From NCBI GenBank assembly GCA_905215855.1, contig CAJMRT010000002.1, positions 1 through 64,000 of the forward strand: a stretch of DNA of 64,000 nucleotides, read 5' to 3'. Source of the DNA: an uncultured bacterium (GTDB lineage: Bacteria; Bacillota; Clostridia; Oscillospirales; Acutalibacteraceae). The translations under genes were made by a program, and so were the position numbers. The first letter of the stretch is position 1. Each line of letters begins with the position of its first letter. Below, one piece after another: positions 18,388-26,885 of this stretch. The notes under the pieces were generated by a model. It saw nothing but the letters and a program-made list of their open reading frames with translations, was not told where the DNA came from and made no database searches.

Positions 18388-20006
18388 TATCTGTTCCTCC
18401 TGCGTAGCCAGAAAACAAAGCCTGCAACAAGAATTGCAATCGGGATAACGATTACAAACACAACAAGCATTGTGTTCTGTGTTGCAACATCGGTAATGCC
18501 GAGTTCTGTATTATCAATCGACTTACTCTCAATTGTAATACCGACATCTTCCTTGTCTGCAATTGTGTTGATTACATTCATAAAGTATGCCGAGTTGTTA
18601 AAGCTGTTGTACTTCATAATTGTGTCGCTGAACATAATGTACGAACCGAATACAACAACTCTTGACGATTTTTTGTCCTCGTTTGTCATAACGCCCTCTG
18701 CGGCAACATTTTCACCGTTGCCTGTGATTGCGTCCTTGTAGTCCCAACTCTTGTCGGCATCAATCGGCAATACGCCTGCCTTGTCCGTAGTTTTGAGCAA
18801 TGCGTGTGCGGTGTTTTCGTCTGTAATATTAACAGCGTGTGACTCTGATACAACAACAGGAATCTTGCTGTTTTTGAGGTTATCTTTGTAGTAATCACCG
18901 TAGCTTACCGTGAATGCATACGGTGAGCTTGCACTTACAAGGGTGCTTTCATCTGTTTCAAACACATAGCCTCTGTCAATTGACATACCCCACTCCTTGA
19001 GGAAATCGTCAAGGTTCGGCATCTCGCCCATATCGGCAGTCGGAACATAAATGAGTGAGCGTCCGTACTTGCCGTCATTTGAAAGCCATGTTGAAAGCTT
19101 TTCAACAATCTTTTCGTCAAGGTCAACAGACGGTGCATACATAATTGCAACCTTAGCGTCTTTGTCAAAATCGCCTGTTGCAAGTGAAACCTCATTCACC
19201 TGATAAGCGTTGTTTTCAAGAAGACTTTTAAGTGATGAATAATCCTGCTCGTTGTTGCCCTTAATCATATCAACAACAACCTTGTCATTTGTTGTAACAT
19301 TGAGAATTGCTGTAATAACAGCCTGCTCAATCTTTGTGCCTGTAAAGCTGTATGAACCGTTGTAGTTGTAGGTCTGCTCGTCATACTCAAAGCAATCCGC
19401 AAGAGTGAGCACCTTGTACTGCTTGCCCGATTCAACAAGAACAATGTTGTTTGCTGAGCTTGACTGCCAGTCAACATTTGGATAATCAGATGTGAAAGAC
19501 GGATTTGATGTGAGGTCAACATACTTAACCTTCATCTTGCCGTTTGACTTGCTCACCATTTTATTGAGCATTTTCTGAGCCTGAACAAAGTATGTACCCT
19601 GACTTTCAAATGTATCTTTCTCCATAAGGATATACACGGTAACATCGCTGTCAAGGTGTGAAACATAGTCGATTGTGTCATCCTGAAGAGCAAACGAACT
19701 GTTTGAAGTGAGGTCAAGTTCGAGGTCGGGGAATCTGTTAACAAGAAGTCCGATGATAATGTTGAGAACAATCACCATAACAATAACAAGAGCCGTGATT
19801 GCCATTGCAATTGTGCCGTGTCTTGCCTTTCTCGACTTCATAAACTTTTTGAATTTTCCCTTTTCTTTTTGAGGCTTTGATTTTTTGTTCTTAGCTTTTT
19901 TAGCTTTTGTATCTTCCGTTTTACCGGCTGTTTCTGCCGCCGCATTACTGTCGGCGCTTGCAGTTTCTTCGGAGATAGTATTTAAGTTTTTATTTTCTTC
20001 GCTCAT
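18387..20006 (-). CDS. GldG-like ABC transporter auxiliary protein
   Basis: 539 residues. A Lys/Glu-rich cytoplasmic tail (1-65, including KAKKAKNKKSKPQKEKG) precedes a membrane segment at about 68-92. A large outer domain carries DLTSNSSFALQDDTIDYV and DKVVVDMIKGNNEQDY, as in the GldG/ABC_transp_aux family. A second membrane segment near the C-terminus (TMLVVFVIVIPIAILVAGFV) is followed by RRRNR. In Bacteroidetes GldG forms a complex with GldA and GldF for gliding; in Firmicutes the role is unknown. Lies 13 bases after the permease gene. Confidence 0.85.
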   Translation of the reverse strand: MSEENKNLNTISEETASADSNAAAETAGKTEDTKAKKAKNKKSKPQKEKGKFKKFMKSRKARHGTIAMAITALVIVMVIVLNIIIGLLVNRFPDLELDLTSNSSFALQDDTIDYVSHLDSDVTVYILMEKDTFESQGTYFVQAQKMLNKMVSKSNGKMKVKYVDLTSNPSFTSDYPNVDWQSSSANNIVLVESGKQYKVLTLADCFEYDEQTYNYNGSYSFTGTKIEQAVITAILNVTTNDKVVVDMIKGNNEQDYSSLKSLLENNAYQVNEVSLATGDFDKDAKVAIMYAPSVDLDEKIVEKLSTWLSNDGKYGRSLIYVPTADMGEMPNLDDFLKEWGMSIDRGYVFETDESTLVSASSPYAFTVSYGDYYKDNLKNSKIPVVVSESHAVNITDENTAHALLKTTDKAGVLPIDADKSWDYKDAITGNGENVAAEGVMTNEDKKSSRVVVFGSYIMFSDTIMKYNSFNNSAYFMNVINTIADKEDVGITIESKSIDNTELGITDVATQNTMLVVFVIVIPIAILVAGFVFWLRRRNR

Positions 20007-20019
20007 TTATATTACCCCC

Positions 20020-20724
20020 TTAGCTCCAGCGTCTTTTTTCCAGAACACGAACAGTAAAGAATATGAACAATCCTGCCACGCTCAGGAAGAATGTGATATC
20101 GGTTGCGCTGAGCAGACCGTATTTGAATGAATTATAGTATGTAGCAAAGTCAATTTTTCCGATAATGTTCTTAATCCAGTCGATTGAAATCATACTTGTG
20201 AAGTTTGTCATCATATAGATAACAAGATTTACCGCCATACTTACGATAGCTGCAACGATTGTGCTTTCCGTAAGAGATGAGATGAACACATTGATTGCAA
20301 TAAGAGCCGCACCAAAGAGGAGCAGTCCAAGGAATGTGCAGAGGATAACCGACCATTCCGGAGTTGCAAAGAATGAAATTACAACTGCATAGAGAAGAAA
20401 GATTGCACTGCAAATTGCATAAAGCACAAATGCACCGAGGAACTTGCCGAGAACGACCTTTGTAAGGCTTACAGGTGCAGTAAAGAGCGCCTGATCTGTT
20501 TTCTGGTACTTTTCATCCGCAAAAGATTTCATTGTTATAATCGGGATTAAAAACAGGATAATCAAAAGCATATTGCCGTATACATAGCTTAAACTTGCCG
20601 AGTTGTACACAACGCAGTAGTTGTAGAAAAACACACCCGAAAAGAAGAAGTAAGCGGCAAGAACAACATATGCAATTGCCGAATTGAAGTAAGAGGAAAT
20701 CTCCCTCTTTAAAATAGCACCCAT
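20020..20724 (-). CDS. ABC-2 type permease, GldF-like
   Basis: 234 residues with six predicted membrane segments, beginning MGAILKREISSYFNSAIAYV, as in ABC-2 exporters. The motif SFADEKYQKTDQALFTAPVS after the second segment is typical of GldF/NosY-type permeases. Its ATG overlaps the ATPase stop (TAATG). With the ATPase and the two outer-domain proteins it forms one exporter-like complex in the cytoplasmic membrane. Confidence 0.85.
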   Translation of the reverse strand: MGAILKREISSYFNSAIAYVVLAAYFFFSGVFFYNYCVVYNSASLSYVYGNMLLIILFLIPIITMKSFADEKYQKTDQALFTAPVSLTKVVLGKFLGAFVLYAICSAIFLLYAVVISFFATPEWSVILCTFLGLLLFGAALIAINVFISSLTESTIVAAIVSMAVNLVIYMMTNFTSMISIDWIKNIIGKIDFATYYNSFKYGLLSATDITFFLSVAGLFIFFTVRVLEKRRWS

Positions 20725-21680
20725 TACATATCTTCCTTTCTGCTGTCATATTTGCCTGAGGTAAGTTTAAGGAACATATCCTCAAGTGTTTCATTGCCTG
20801 ACTGCATATCAAGAATTACCGCACCGATTCTTACCATAGCACTGTAAACATCTCGTCTTATGTCGCTTGATGTTTCGTATTCAATCATATATTTGCCGCT
20901 GCCGTCAGCTCTGCTTTCAGTCTTTGTAACACGCTTTACAGCAGGGATTCTCTTTATTGCCTCGGTAATGTCAGCAGTGCTTCCCTCTGCAACAAGTGAA
21001 AGCTTCTGACCGCCCGATACCTGAGCGGAAAGCTCATTTGTTTTAGCGTCGGCAACAATCTTGCCCTTTGAAATAACGACGATTCTGTCGCACACCTCGG
21101 AAACCTCGGAAAGAACATGAGATGAGAAAATAACAGTGTGCTTTTTGCCGAGATTGCGGATAAGCTTTCTGATTTCGATAATCTGCTTTGGGTCAAGACC
21201 GACTGTCGGCTCGTCAAGAATAATTACAGGCGGATTGCCGAGAAGTGCCTGAGCAAGACCCACACGCTGACGATAACCTTTTGACAGATGCTTGATAATT
21301 CTGTCAGCCTGCTCGGTAATCTTTGTCAGACGCATAACCTCTTCGATGTGTTCCTTTTTCGGCAATTTTACCTTCTTGAGGTCGAACATAAACTCAAGAT
21401 ATTTTTTGACCGTCATATCAATGTAGAGAGGCGGAATTTCGGGAAGATAACCGATTTTCGACTTTGCGTGAATCGGATCGTCAAGAATTTCGCATCCGTC
21501 AATGGTAACAGTACCGCTTGTTGAAGAAAGGTAACCTGTTATCATATTCATTGTTGTGGATTTGCCCGCACCGTTCGGTCCGAGAAATCCCAGAACTTCA
21601 CCTGTTTCAACAGTGAAGCTGATGTCGTCAACGGCCTTTATGCTGCCATAAAATTTTGTAAGGTTTTTAACCTCGACCAT
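20724..21680 (-). CDS. ABC transporter ATP-binding protein, GldA-like
   Basis: Nucleotide-binding subunit of 318 residues. Walker A GPNGAGKST (34-42), Q-loop region YLPEIPPLY, signature LSKGYRQRVGLAQALLG, Walker B VIILDEPTVGLDP and the switch His in VIFSSHVLSEV are all intact. The C-terminal 80 residues form the regulatory extension typical of ABC-2 ATPases. The ATG at 21680 has AAGGAG 11 bases upstream; an in-frame GTG 12 bases earlier sits inside that site and was rejected. First gene of the operon. Confidence 0.9.
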   Translation of the reverse strand: MVEVKNLTKFYGSIKAVDDISFTVETGEVLGFLGPNGAGKSTTMNMITGYLSSTSGTVTIDGCEILDDPIHAKSKIGYLPEIPPLYIDMTVKKYLEFMFDLKKVKLPKKEHIEEVMRLTKITEQADRIIKHLSKGYRQRVGLAQALLGNPPVIILDEPTVGLDPKQIIEIRKLIRNLGKKHTVIFSSHVLSEVSEVCDRIVVISKGKIVADAKTNELSAQVSGGQKLSLVAEGSTADITEAIKRIPAVKRVTKTESRADGSGKYMIEYETSSDIRRDVYSAMVRIGAVILDMQSGNETLEDMFLKLTSGKYDSRKEDM

Positions 21681-21776
21681 GTGACTTTTCACTCCTTAAA
21701 ATTAAATACTAAATCTCTGTGCCTTTATTCTGCAATTTAAATGTGCCGTACAAAAACGCAGAAACGAACATCATAG

Positions 21777-21805
21777 ATTATACTATAAAACGAGCAGTTT
21801 GTGTA
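21777..21805 (-). promoter_or_regulatory. Possible promoter of the Gld-like ABC operon
   Basis: Minus-strand TACACA (21805-21800), 17-base spacer, TATAAT (21782-21777). The -10 is perfect, the -35 matches 4 of 6. Confidence 0.45.
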
Positions 21806-21946
21806 GAGTTTTTCCAAAAAAAACAATGCAATCTCACAAAAATTCAGTTTTTCATCACATAAAGAAATGTCTTGGGGAATTATTCACCAAAAACTCGGAA
21901 CAATATTTATTGATAATGACAAAACAATTTAAAAGGAAGTGTCAGC

Positions 21947-22300
21947 TTGCAATATTTAAATGCATTCTGGGTTGGCGGACTCATCTGCGTAGTCGGTCAA
22001 ATCCTCATTGATAAAACAAAACTCACTCCTGCAAGAATACTTACGGGCTTTGTTGTCGCAGGCGTAATTCTGGGGGCAGTCGGACTTTACAAACCGCTTG
22101 TCGATTTTGCCGGAGCAGGCGCAAGCGTTCCAATCAGCGGTTTCGGATTTCTTATGAGCGAGGGCGTTCGCAAGGCATTGTCCGAGGACGGCGCACTCGG
22201 AATCCTTACGGGAGGTATTACAAGTGCCGCCGCAGGAATCTCCGCCGCAATAGTTTTCGGACTTATCGCCGCCCTTTGTACAAAATCGGGAGATAAGTAA
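21947..22300 (+). CDS. spoVAE: Stage V sporulation protein AE
   Basis: Small membrane protein (117 residues, about three membrane segments) of the SpoVA channel that moves Ca-dipicolinate into and out of the developing spore. Strong family matches: FWVGGLICVVGQILIDKTKL, LTPARILTGFVVAG and FAGAGASVPISGFGFLMSEG. The start codon is TTG at 21947, with AAAGGAAG about 9 bases upstream; no in-frame ATG gives full length. spoVAC and spoVAD, normally adjacent, are not here: the upstream neighbour is the divergent ABC operon and downstream is a repeat-filled gap. Confidence 0.9.
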   Translation: MQYLNAFWVGGLICVVGQILIDKTKLTPARILTGFVVAGVILGAVGLYKPLVDFAGAGASVPISGFGFLMSEGVRKALSEDGALGILTGGITSAAAGISAAIVFGLIAALCTKSGDK

Positions 22301-22346
22301 AGGCATATGTTTTATTAAAAATTGAACCTTACAAATGTAGTCACCT

Positions 22347-22371
22347 GTAGGGGCGTTCATTGGACGCCCGC
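22347..22371 (-). repeat. REP-like palindrome, family A copy 2 (inverted)
   Basis: Starts GTAGGGGCG and ends CGCCCGC on the plus strand, the reverse complement of copy 1 with few changes. Confidence 0.75.
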
Positions 22372-22431
22372 CTTGATGAAATCATCTGTTTATTCGCATA
22401 ACTTTTGATATGATGAAAACTGTGTATAATC

Positions 22432-22688
22432 TGTAGCGGCGAACCGTGTTCGCCAATCGAAATGATTGTAAAATCATTTCGACCTAATACAAATTATTTG
22501 TTTCAACTGATCATGTTATTAAAATATAATTTGCATTTATTATACAAAATAGCAATAACATTGCAGCATTTATAAAATTATATTCATCATATATTTTCTG
22601 ATAATACTTGCGGGCGTCCGATGACCGCCCCTACCGGTTGTTTTGGTTTTTCAACCAAAACAAATGGCGAACACGGTTCGCCGCTACA
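22432..22688. mobile_element. MITE-like element bounded by a perfect 24-bp inverted repeat
   Basis: Bases 22432-22455 (TGTAGCGGCGAACC...TTCGCCA) and 22665-22688 are exact reverse complements, enclosing 209 bases with no coding potential and further hairpins. Each arm is also internally palindromic (GGCGAAC/GTTCGCC). This resembles a BIME or miniature inverted-repeat element. No transposase is present and no target-site duplication was confirmed. Confidence 0.5.
22610..22634 (+). repeat. REP-like palindrome, family A copy 3
   Basis: GCGGGCGTCCGATGA then CCGCCCCTAC, differing from copy 1 by one base; it lies inside the 24-bp inverted-repeat element. Confidence 0.75.
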
Positions 22689-22701
22689 ATATAAAAATAA
22701 C

Positions 22702-22737
22702 AAAAACCGCCGTACAGATTATTCGCTGTACGGCGGT
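22702..22737 (-). terminator. Terminator after the YfhO gene
   Basis: Perfect 12-bp stem (ACCGCCGTACAG / CTGTACGGCGGT), 8-base loop, T run on the minus strand. Confidence 0.9.
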
Positions 22738-22761
22738 AATGTTTAAAGATATTTAATTTTA

Positions 22762-25500
22762 TTATTCAGCGTTAATCTGAACTTCTTCGGGATTTTCAGA
22801 AATATCGCCTTTCTTTTTTCTGCGTTTTTTGATGATATATGTCCATACGCAGAGGAACGCAAAGGTTGCGGCACATATGATTGTCACGGTCAAGCCTATT
22901 GCAAATCCCTTTGGATAATACTCAAGCTTGATTGTATGCTCGCCCTTGTCAAGATTGAATGCAACAAGTGCGTTGCCGACAGGAGTAATTGTTACTTCCT
23001 TGCCGTCAACATATGCCTTCCAGCCCTCTTCATACGGAACAGAGGTGTAGAACAATCCGTTTTCCTGTGCGTTGATTGTTCCCTCCATAGAACTGCCGGT
23101 AAGCTTTGTTGTTGTCATTACGCTATTTGAAAGCTTCTTGTAGCCTTCTTCAAAGACATCCTGATTCAGAACATCAACAAATACCATTGCAGAACCCGAC
23201 TGTCCCTGCTGGAGATTTGAATAAACGGAAATCTTGTCGCCCTTTTTGCATTGACCGATGCAGGCAATGTAGCTTCTGCCCATACCGTAGGTCTTACTCT
23301 GGGCAACATCGTTAATCATAACGGTAACATCGTCACCGCCCGAAATATCCGCATACATAAGATACAAGCCGTCCTTAGGCGCTTCATAATTCCACTTTAC
23401 ATGCGGAGTAACTGTTGTATCGTTACAGTTGAATGAATATCTTCCGTAACCTGTCTTATTTACGGGGAACTGATTGTAGTCTGTGTGTCCCTGTGAAACA
23501 ACCTCAAGCGGAGTATAAACATCATCCTTAATGCCTGTTGCAAGTTTGAAAAATTCATTCTGTTTGTCAAACGGATTGAACTGATCTTCGTTTTCATCAA
23601 CCTGCCAGCCTGCAAGTGCGGAGTTTGTCATAAAGCCCATCGGCAGATAGTGGTTGTTCTGCAAAAGCTTTACATTGCCGACGCCGTAATCCTCTGTAAG
23701 GTCATAGGTATTCATATAGATACCGTCACGGGCAATGAGATATTTAAGATTCATAAAGAGGTTTGTCACAGGTGAACCCTCGGCATAGGTATAGCGGTTA
23801 CCGCTCTTCCAACCCATCATACCAAAGTTTTCAAACAGCACGGTCATATCAACATTAGCCATTGAGTTGAACATTGAAAGTCCGTTGTAGTGGTTAAGAG
23901 CCGCGTCATTAAGAGTCTGAGTTGATGTCATCTCCGCTCTCCACATTTCGGTTGTGTTGCTTTCAAGGCTGTCCATATAGTCAATTACCTGTGCCGTACT
24001 TTCCTCGCCTCTCGGATAATCGTAAGTACCCGTTACAGTTGTTGTCTTAACGCCGATATAACCTGCGGCGGCACTCTCGCCCACAATTATGACGCCGAAT
24101 ACAATCAAAAGAACCTGTTTCGGAACAATTCTCTTTGTATAGAGGAAAAGCAGAACGCAGATTACAGCCGCAATAACTGCCGTGCCGACAAGCGCATAAG
24201 CCTCCTGTGTGCCGATGCCAAAGATGATTACAAGCGCAACAAAGAGTGCGGCAAGGATAACATCCCAGCAAGAGCTTGATTCAAGAAGCATAAATGCTCT
24301 GAATGCCATAACAACAAGCACAAAGCTGATGAGATAGCTGAAACGGTACGGAATCATATTTGTAAAGTGGAAGCCGTGCCAGATATAGTCAAGCTGTCTG
24401 ATGATACAGCTGATAATCATAAAACCAATAAGGCAGCCGTCAACAATTTTCTCTTTGAGCGAAATTTTCTTGCTTGTGAAGAAAAGAATACCGAGTACAA
24501 GAGAAAGTGTACCGCAGGCAATGTTGGGCAACGCGTCAGCCTCTTTGATTGCAGGCGGCACAAAGGTGATAAAGTTTGAAAGAATCTTTCTGATTGCCTC
24601 AAGCACACCCATAAGGTCGTTTGTTGAACCTATGTTGATTGCAAAGGTTGTCGGAAAAGTTGCACCCGATGCGTTTGTGTTTTGCAGACCGAAGAATGCC
24701 GGCAACAGGAAAAACGCAGTAAGTCCGAGTGCAATCAACGAGTAAATACCTGTGTGAAGAAGATTTGTTGCAAACTTTTTGATGCCGTCCCATTTTACAA
24801 TGTTGTATGCAATGAATGACAGCAGTACAAAAATGCAGGCAAACAAACCGATATAATAGTTAGTCAAAAGTGAAAGTGCAAGCGAAACTATGTAAAGTCT
24901 GAACTTGCCTTCTGTGAAGAGCTTTACTGCGCCCAGAGCAACAAGCGGTGTGATACAAACCGTATCAAGCCAGATTGTGTTCCAATAATAGCCCATAAAG
25001 AATGCGCAAAAGCCGAAGCTGCATCCGAAAATCACAAGAGAAAAATCATTCTTCTTAAAAAGACTGCGTAAGAAGATTGCCATAAACATACTTGCACATG
25101 CAACCTTGATTACAACAGAGAACATCAAAAATTCTCTCAGCCATTCACTCGGCAAAAATACCGTCAAAAAGTTGAGCGGGCTCATAAGGTAGTAGGACAT
25201 AAGCGCAAAGTAGTTTACACCCCCGCCCTGCGTCCATGACCAGAACAGCGATTCGCCGTGCTTGAGCTTTTCCTGCATATCCGCAAGGAACGGATAATAC
25301 TGATGCCACAGGTCGGTTACGAGAATTTGATTGTCACCGAACGGCGAAACCTTCATAACTCCGAAAGCGGCTGTCATCAGCACAAACGGTATGACAAAAG
25401 CCAGAATAATAAATAGATTGTTTGAGAAAAAGCCCTTGAAGCCACTTTTGTTTTCAATCGTGACAGGCACCGACTTTTTCTTTTTCTTTACAGCGGGCAT
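22762..25500 (-). CDS. YfhO-family polytopic membrane protein (GT-C type)
   Basis: 912 residues: a Lys-rich N-terminus (VKKKKKSV), about 12-13 membrane segments up to residue 490, a large outer domain, then a final membrane segment and a Lys/Arg-rich tail. Family features include LWHQYYPFLADMQEKL after the first segment and the late outer-domain YTSVPYEEGWKAYVDGK. In Bacillus YfhO transfers sugar from undecaprenyl-phosphate carriers onto lipoteichoic acid, working with CsbB and a GtrA-type flippase. Homologues of those two (GT2 and GtrA) start 410 bases away, divergently. The ATG at 25500 has GGAGGT 7 bases upstream; a longer reading to 25554 lacks a site. Confidence 0.88.
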   Translation of the reverse strand: MPAVKKKKKSVPVTIENKSGFKGFFSNNLFIILAFVIPFVLMTAAFGVMKVSPFGDNQILVTDLWHQYYPFLADMQEKLKHGESLFWSWTQGGGVNYFALMSYYLMSPLNFLTVFLPSEWLREFLMFSVVIKVACASMFMAIFLRSLFKKNDFSLVIFGCSFGFCAFFMGYYWNTIWLDTVCITPLVALGAVKLFTEGKFRLYIVSLALSLLTNYYIGLFACIFVLLSFIAYNIVKWDGIKKFATNLLHTGIYSLIALGLTAFFLLPAFFGLQNTNASGATFPTTFAINIGSTNDLMGVLEAIRKILSNFITFVPPAIKEADALPNIACGTLSLVLGILFFTSKKISLKEKIVDGCLIGFMIISCIIRQLDYIWHGFHFTNMIPYRFSYLISFVLVVMAFRAFMLLESSSCWDVILAALFVALVIIFGIGTQEAYALVGTAVIAAVICVLLFLYTKRIVPKQVLLIVFGVIIVGESAAAGYIGVKTTTVTGTYDYPRGEESTAQVIDYMDSLESNTTEMWRAEMTSTQTLNDAALNHYNGLSMFNSMANVDMTVLFENFGMMGWKSGNRYTYAEGSPVTNLFMNLKYLIARDGIYMNTYDLTEDYGVGNVKLLQNNHYLPMGFMTNSALAGWQVDENEDQFNPFDKQNEFFKLATGIKDDVYTPLEVVSQGHTDYNQFPVNKTGYGRYSFNCNDTTVTPHVKWNYEAPKDGLYLMYADISGGDDVTVMINDVAQSKTYGMGRSYIACIGQCKKGDKISVYSNLQQGQSGSAMVFVDVLNQDVFEEGYKKLSNSVMTTTKLTGSSMEGTINAQENGLFYTSVPYEEGWKAYVDGKEVTITPVGNALVAFNLDKGEHTIKLEYYPKGFAIGLTVTIICAATFAFLCVWTYIIKKRRKKKGDISENPEEVQINAE

Positions 25501-25633
25501 AATTTGACCTCCGAAATATTTTGTAATTGTTTTCCGATATGCACAAAAATGCAATCGGGTACAAGTAATCCATTTTATTTTAACGCTTTTCGTGTGTGAT
25601 GTAAATAAAAAAACATAAAAATCTTAAAAAAAA

Positions 25634-25662
25634 TAGACTTTTTGCGTTAGCTTTGTTATAAT
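25634..25662 (+). promoter_or_regulatory. Promoter of the GT2-gtrA pair
   Basis: TAGACT (25634-25639), 17-base spacer, perfect TATAAT (25657-25662), followed by a long leader. Confidence 0.55.
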
Positions 25663-25671
25663 CTAAGTGCG

Positions 25672-25705
25672 GATAATCTCCGCCTCTTTGAGGTCGGAGA
25701 TTATC
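25672..25705 (+). promoter_or_regulatory. Leader hairpin upstream of GT2 gene
   Basis: Perfect 11-bp stem GATAATCTCCG / CGGAGATTATC with an inner CCTC/GAGG helix, starting about 10 bases after the -10 box. Only three Ts follow, so it could be a weak attenuator or an mRNA-protecting 5' hairpin. Confidence 0.55.
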
Positions 25706-25910
25706 TTTGGAATTTAGTGTGAGTTTCACTCCTTCGCACTGATTGCAATCTGTCGCAAGCTCTGCTCCTTGCAAGCAAAGCATTGCTTGCTCCGATTTAA
25801 ATCTAAGTGCAGCTATTACAGACAAAGCAGATTATCATTCAGATAAAAAACAAGTGCTACTGTTCTCACCCCTATGCGGTGGGTTTAACTTTATAAAGGT
25901 GATGTGAAAA

Positions 25911-26885
25911 ATGAAAACCATAGACTTAGTTGTTCCCTGCTATAATGAAGAGGCAGGACTTGAGCATTTTGTGCTTGAAACCAACAAGGTTATCGACTCT
26001 CTGCCCGAGTATTCTTTCAGATACATACTTGTAAATGACGGCAGTAAGGACAGAACCTATCTCATTATGAAAAAGCTTGCGAAAACTTTTAACAATATCA
26101 AGTATATTTCGTTCTCACGAAATTTTGGCAAAGAGGCGGCAATGTTTGCAGGGCTTCAACACACAACAGCCGACTATGTTGTTGTTATGGACGCCGACCT
26201 TCAGCATCCTCCGCAGTTGTTTCCTCAGATGATTCAGGCTGTTGAACATGAGGGTTACGACTGCTGTGCGACAAAGCGTGCCGAACGTGAGGGTGAAAGC
26301 AAGTTCAGAGGAATTTTTTCAAAGCTGTTCTTCAAGCTTTCAAATAGGCTTACAGATGTAAAAATGCCCTACGGCGCAATGGACTTCCGTATGATGAGCC
26401 GTCAGATGGTTGACTCAATCCTTGAACTCAGCGAAGTTCAAAGATTTTCAAAGGGCATTTTCTCATGGGTTGGCTTCAACACAAAATGGATTGCCTACAA
26501 AACAGTTGACCGTCAGCTCGGTCAGACAACATGGAAATTTTCAAGTCTGTTCAAATATGCGATTGAGGGTATCACAAGCTTTTCGGTTGCACCGCTCAGA
26601 TTCACGGCTGTTATGGGATTTATCATTTTCGTAATTTCGCTCATATACATTATAATAACGCTGATTCAGACGCTGTTTCTCGGAATTACCACACCCGGTT
26701 ATGTCACCACGCTGTGCGCAATCCTCTTTATGGGCGGTATCACCGAAATGTCAATCGGCATTCTCGGCGAATACATAGGAAAAATTTATATGGAAGCCAA
26801 GGACAGACCTATCTACATTACAAAATTCTCTAATTTTGAAGATGAAGATAACGAAGAAAAAGACGATAAGGAGATTAAGGGTTAA
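25911..26885 (+). CDS. Undecaprenyl-phosphate glycosyltransferase, GT2 (CsbB/GtrB-like)
   Basis: Predicted to load a sugar onto undecaprenyl phosphate at the inner face of the membrane. 324 residues. The GT-A domain (1-230) shows VVPCYNEEAGLEHF, VNDGSKDRT, FSRNFGKEAAMFAGL and the metal-binding MDADLQHPP. Two C-terminal membrane segments (about 232-300) and an acidic tail follow, the arrangement of CsbB/GtrB/DPM1-type enzymes. The ATG has AAGGTGATG upstream. The next gene starts immediately after its stop codon, so GT2 and GtrA are one operon. Confidence 0.93.
   Translation: MKTIDLVVPCYNEEAGLEHFVLETNKVIDSLPEYSFRYILVNDGSKDRTYLIMKKLAKTFNNIKYISFSRNFGKEAAMFAGLQHTTADYVVVMDADLQHPPQLFPQMIQAVEHEGYDCCATKRAEREGESKFRGIFSKLFFKLSNRLTDVKMPYGAMDFRMMSRQMVDSILELSEVQRFSKGIFSWVGFNTKWIAYKTVDRQLGQTTWKFSSLFKYAIEGITSFSVAPLRFTAVMGFIIFVISLIYIIITLIQTLFLGITTPGYVTTLCAILFMGGITEMSIGILGEYIGKIYMEAKDRPIYITKFSNFEDEDNEEKDDKEIKG

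Larger units (their letters stand above)
22301..22761 (+). repeat. Palindrome-rich intergenic region
   Basis: No gene is visible in 461 bases. Contents: inverted family A copy (22347-22371), a 24-base inverted repeat pair (22432-22455 and 22665-22688), a perfect 11-bp hairpin TCGAAATGATT (22457-22482), a second family A copy (22610-22634), an 8-bp hairpin TTTTGGTT/AACCAAAA (about 22641-22660) and the YfhO terminator. Much of it could fold as RNA on either strand. Confidence 0.75.
25501..25910 (+). promoter_or_regulatory. Divergent intergenic region with long structured leader of the GT2 gene
   Basis: No gene is visible. A plus-strand promoter at 25634-25662 would give a leader of about 240 bases. 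It contains a strong hairpin (25672-25705), a smaller one with GCAAGCAA/TTGCTTGC (about 25768-25790), and a motif AATCTAAGTGC present twice (25660-25670 and 25800-25810). No known riboswitch class was recognised. Confidence 0.5.

Noticed and set aside
25861..25890. ATGCGGTGGG in the GT2 leader looked like a T-box core
   Set aside because: It lacks the GGGTGGTACCGC core, a specifier loop and a competing terminator; the gene is not an amino-acid gene.
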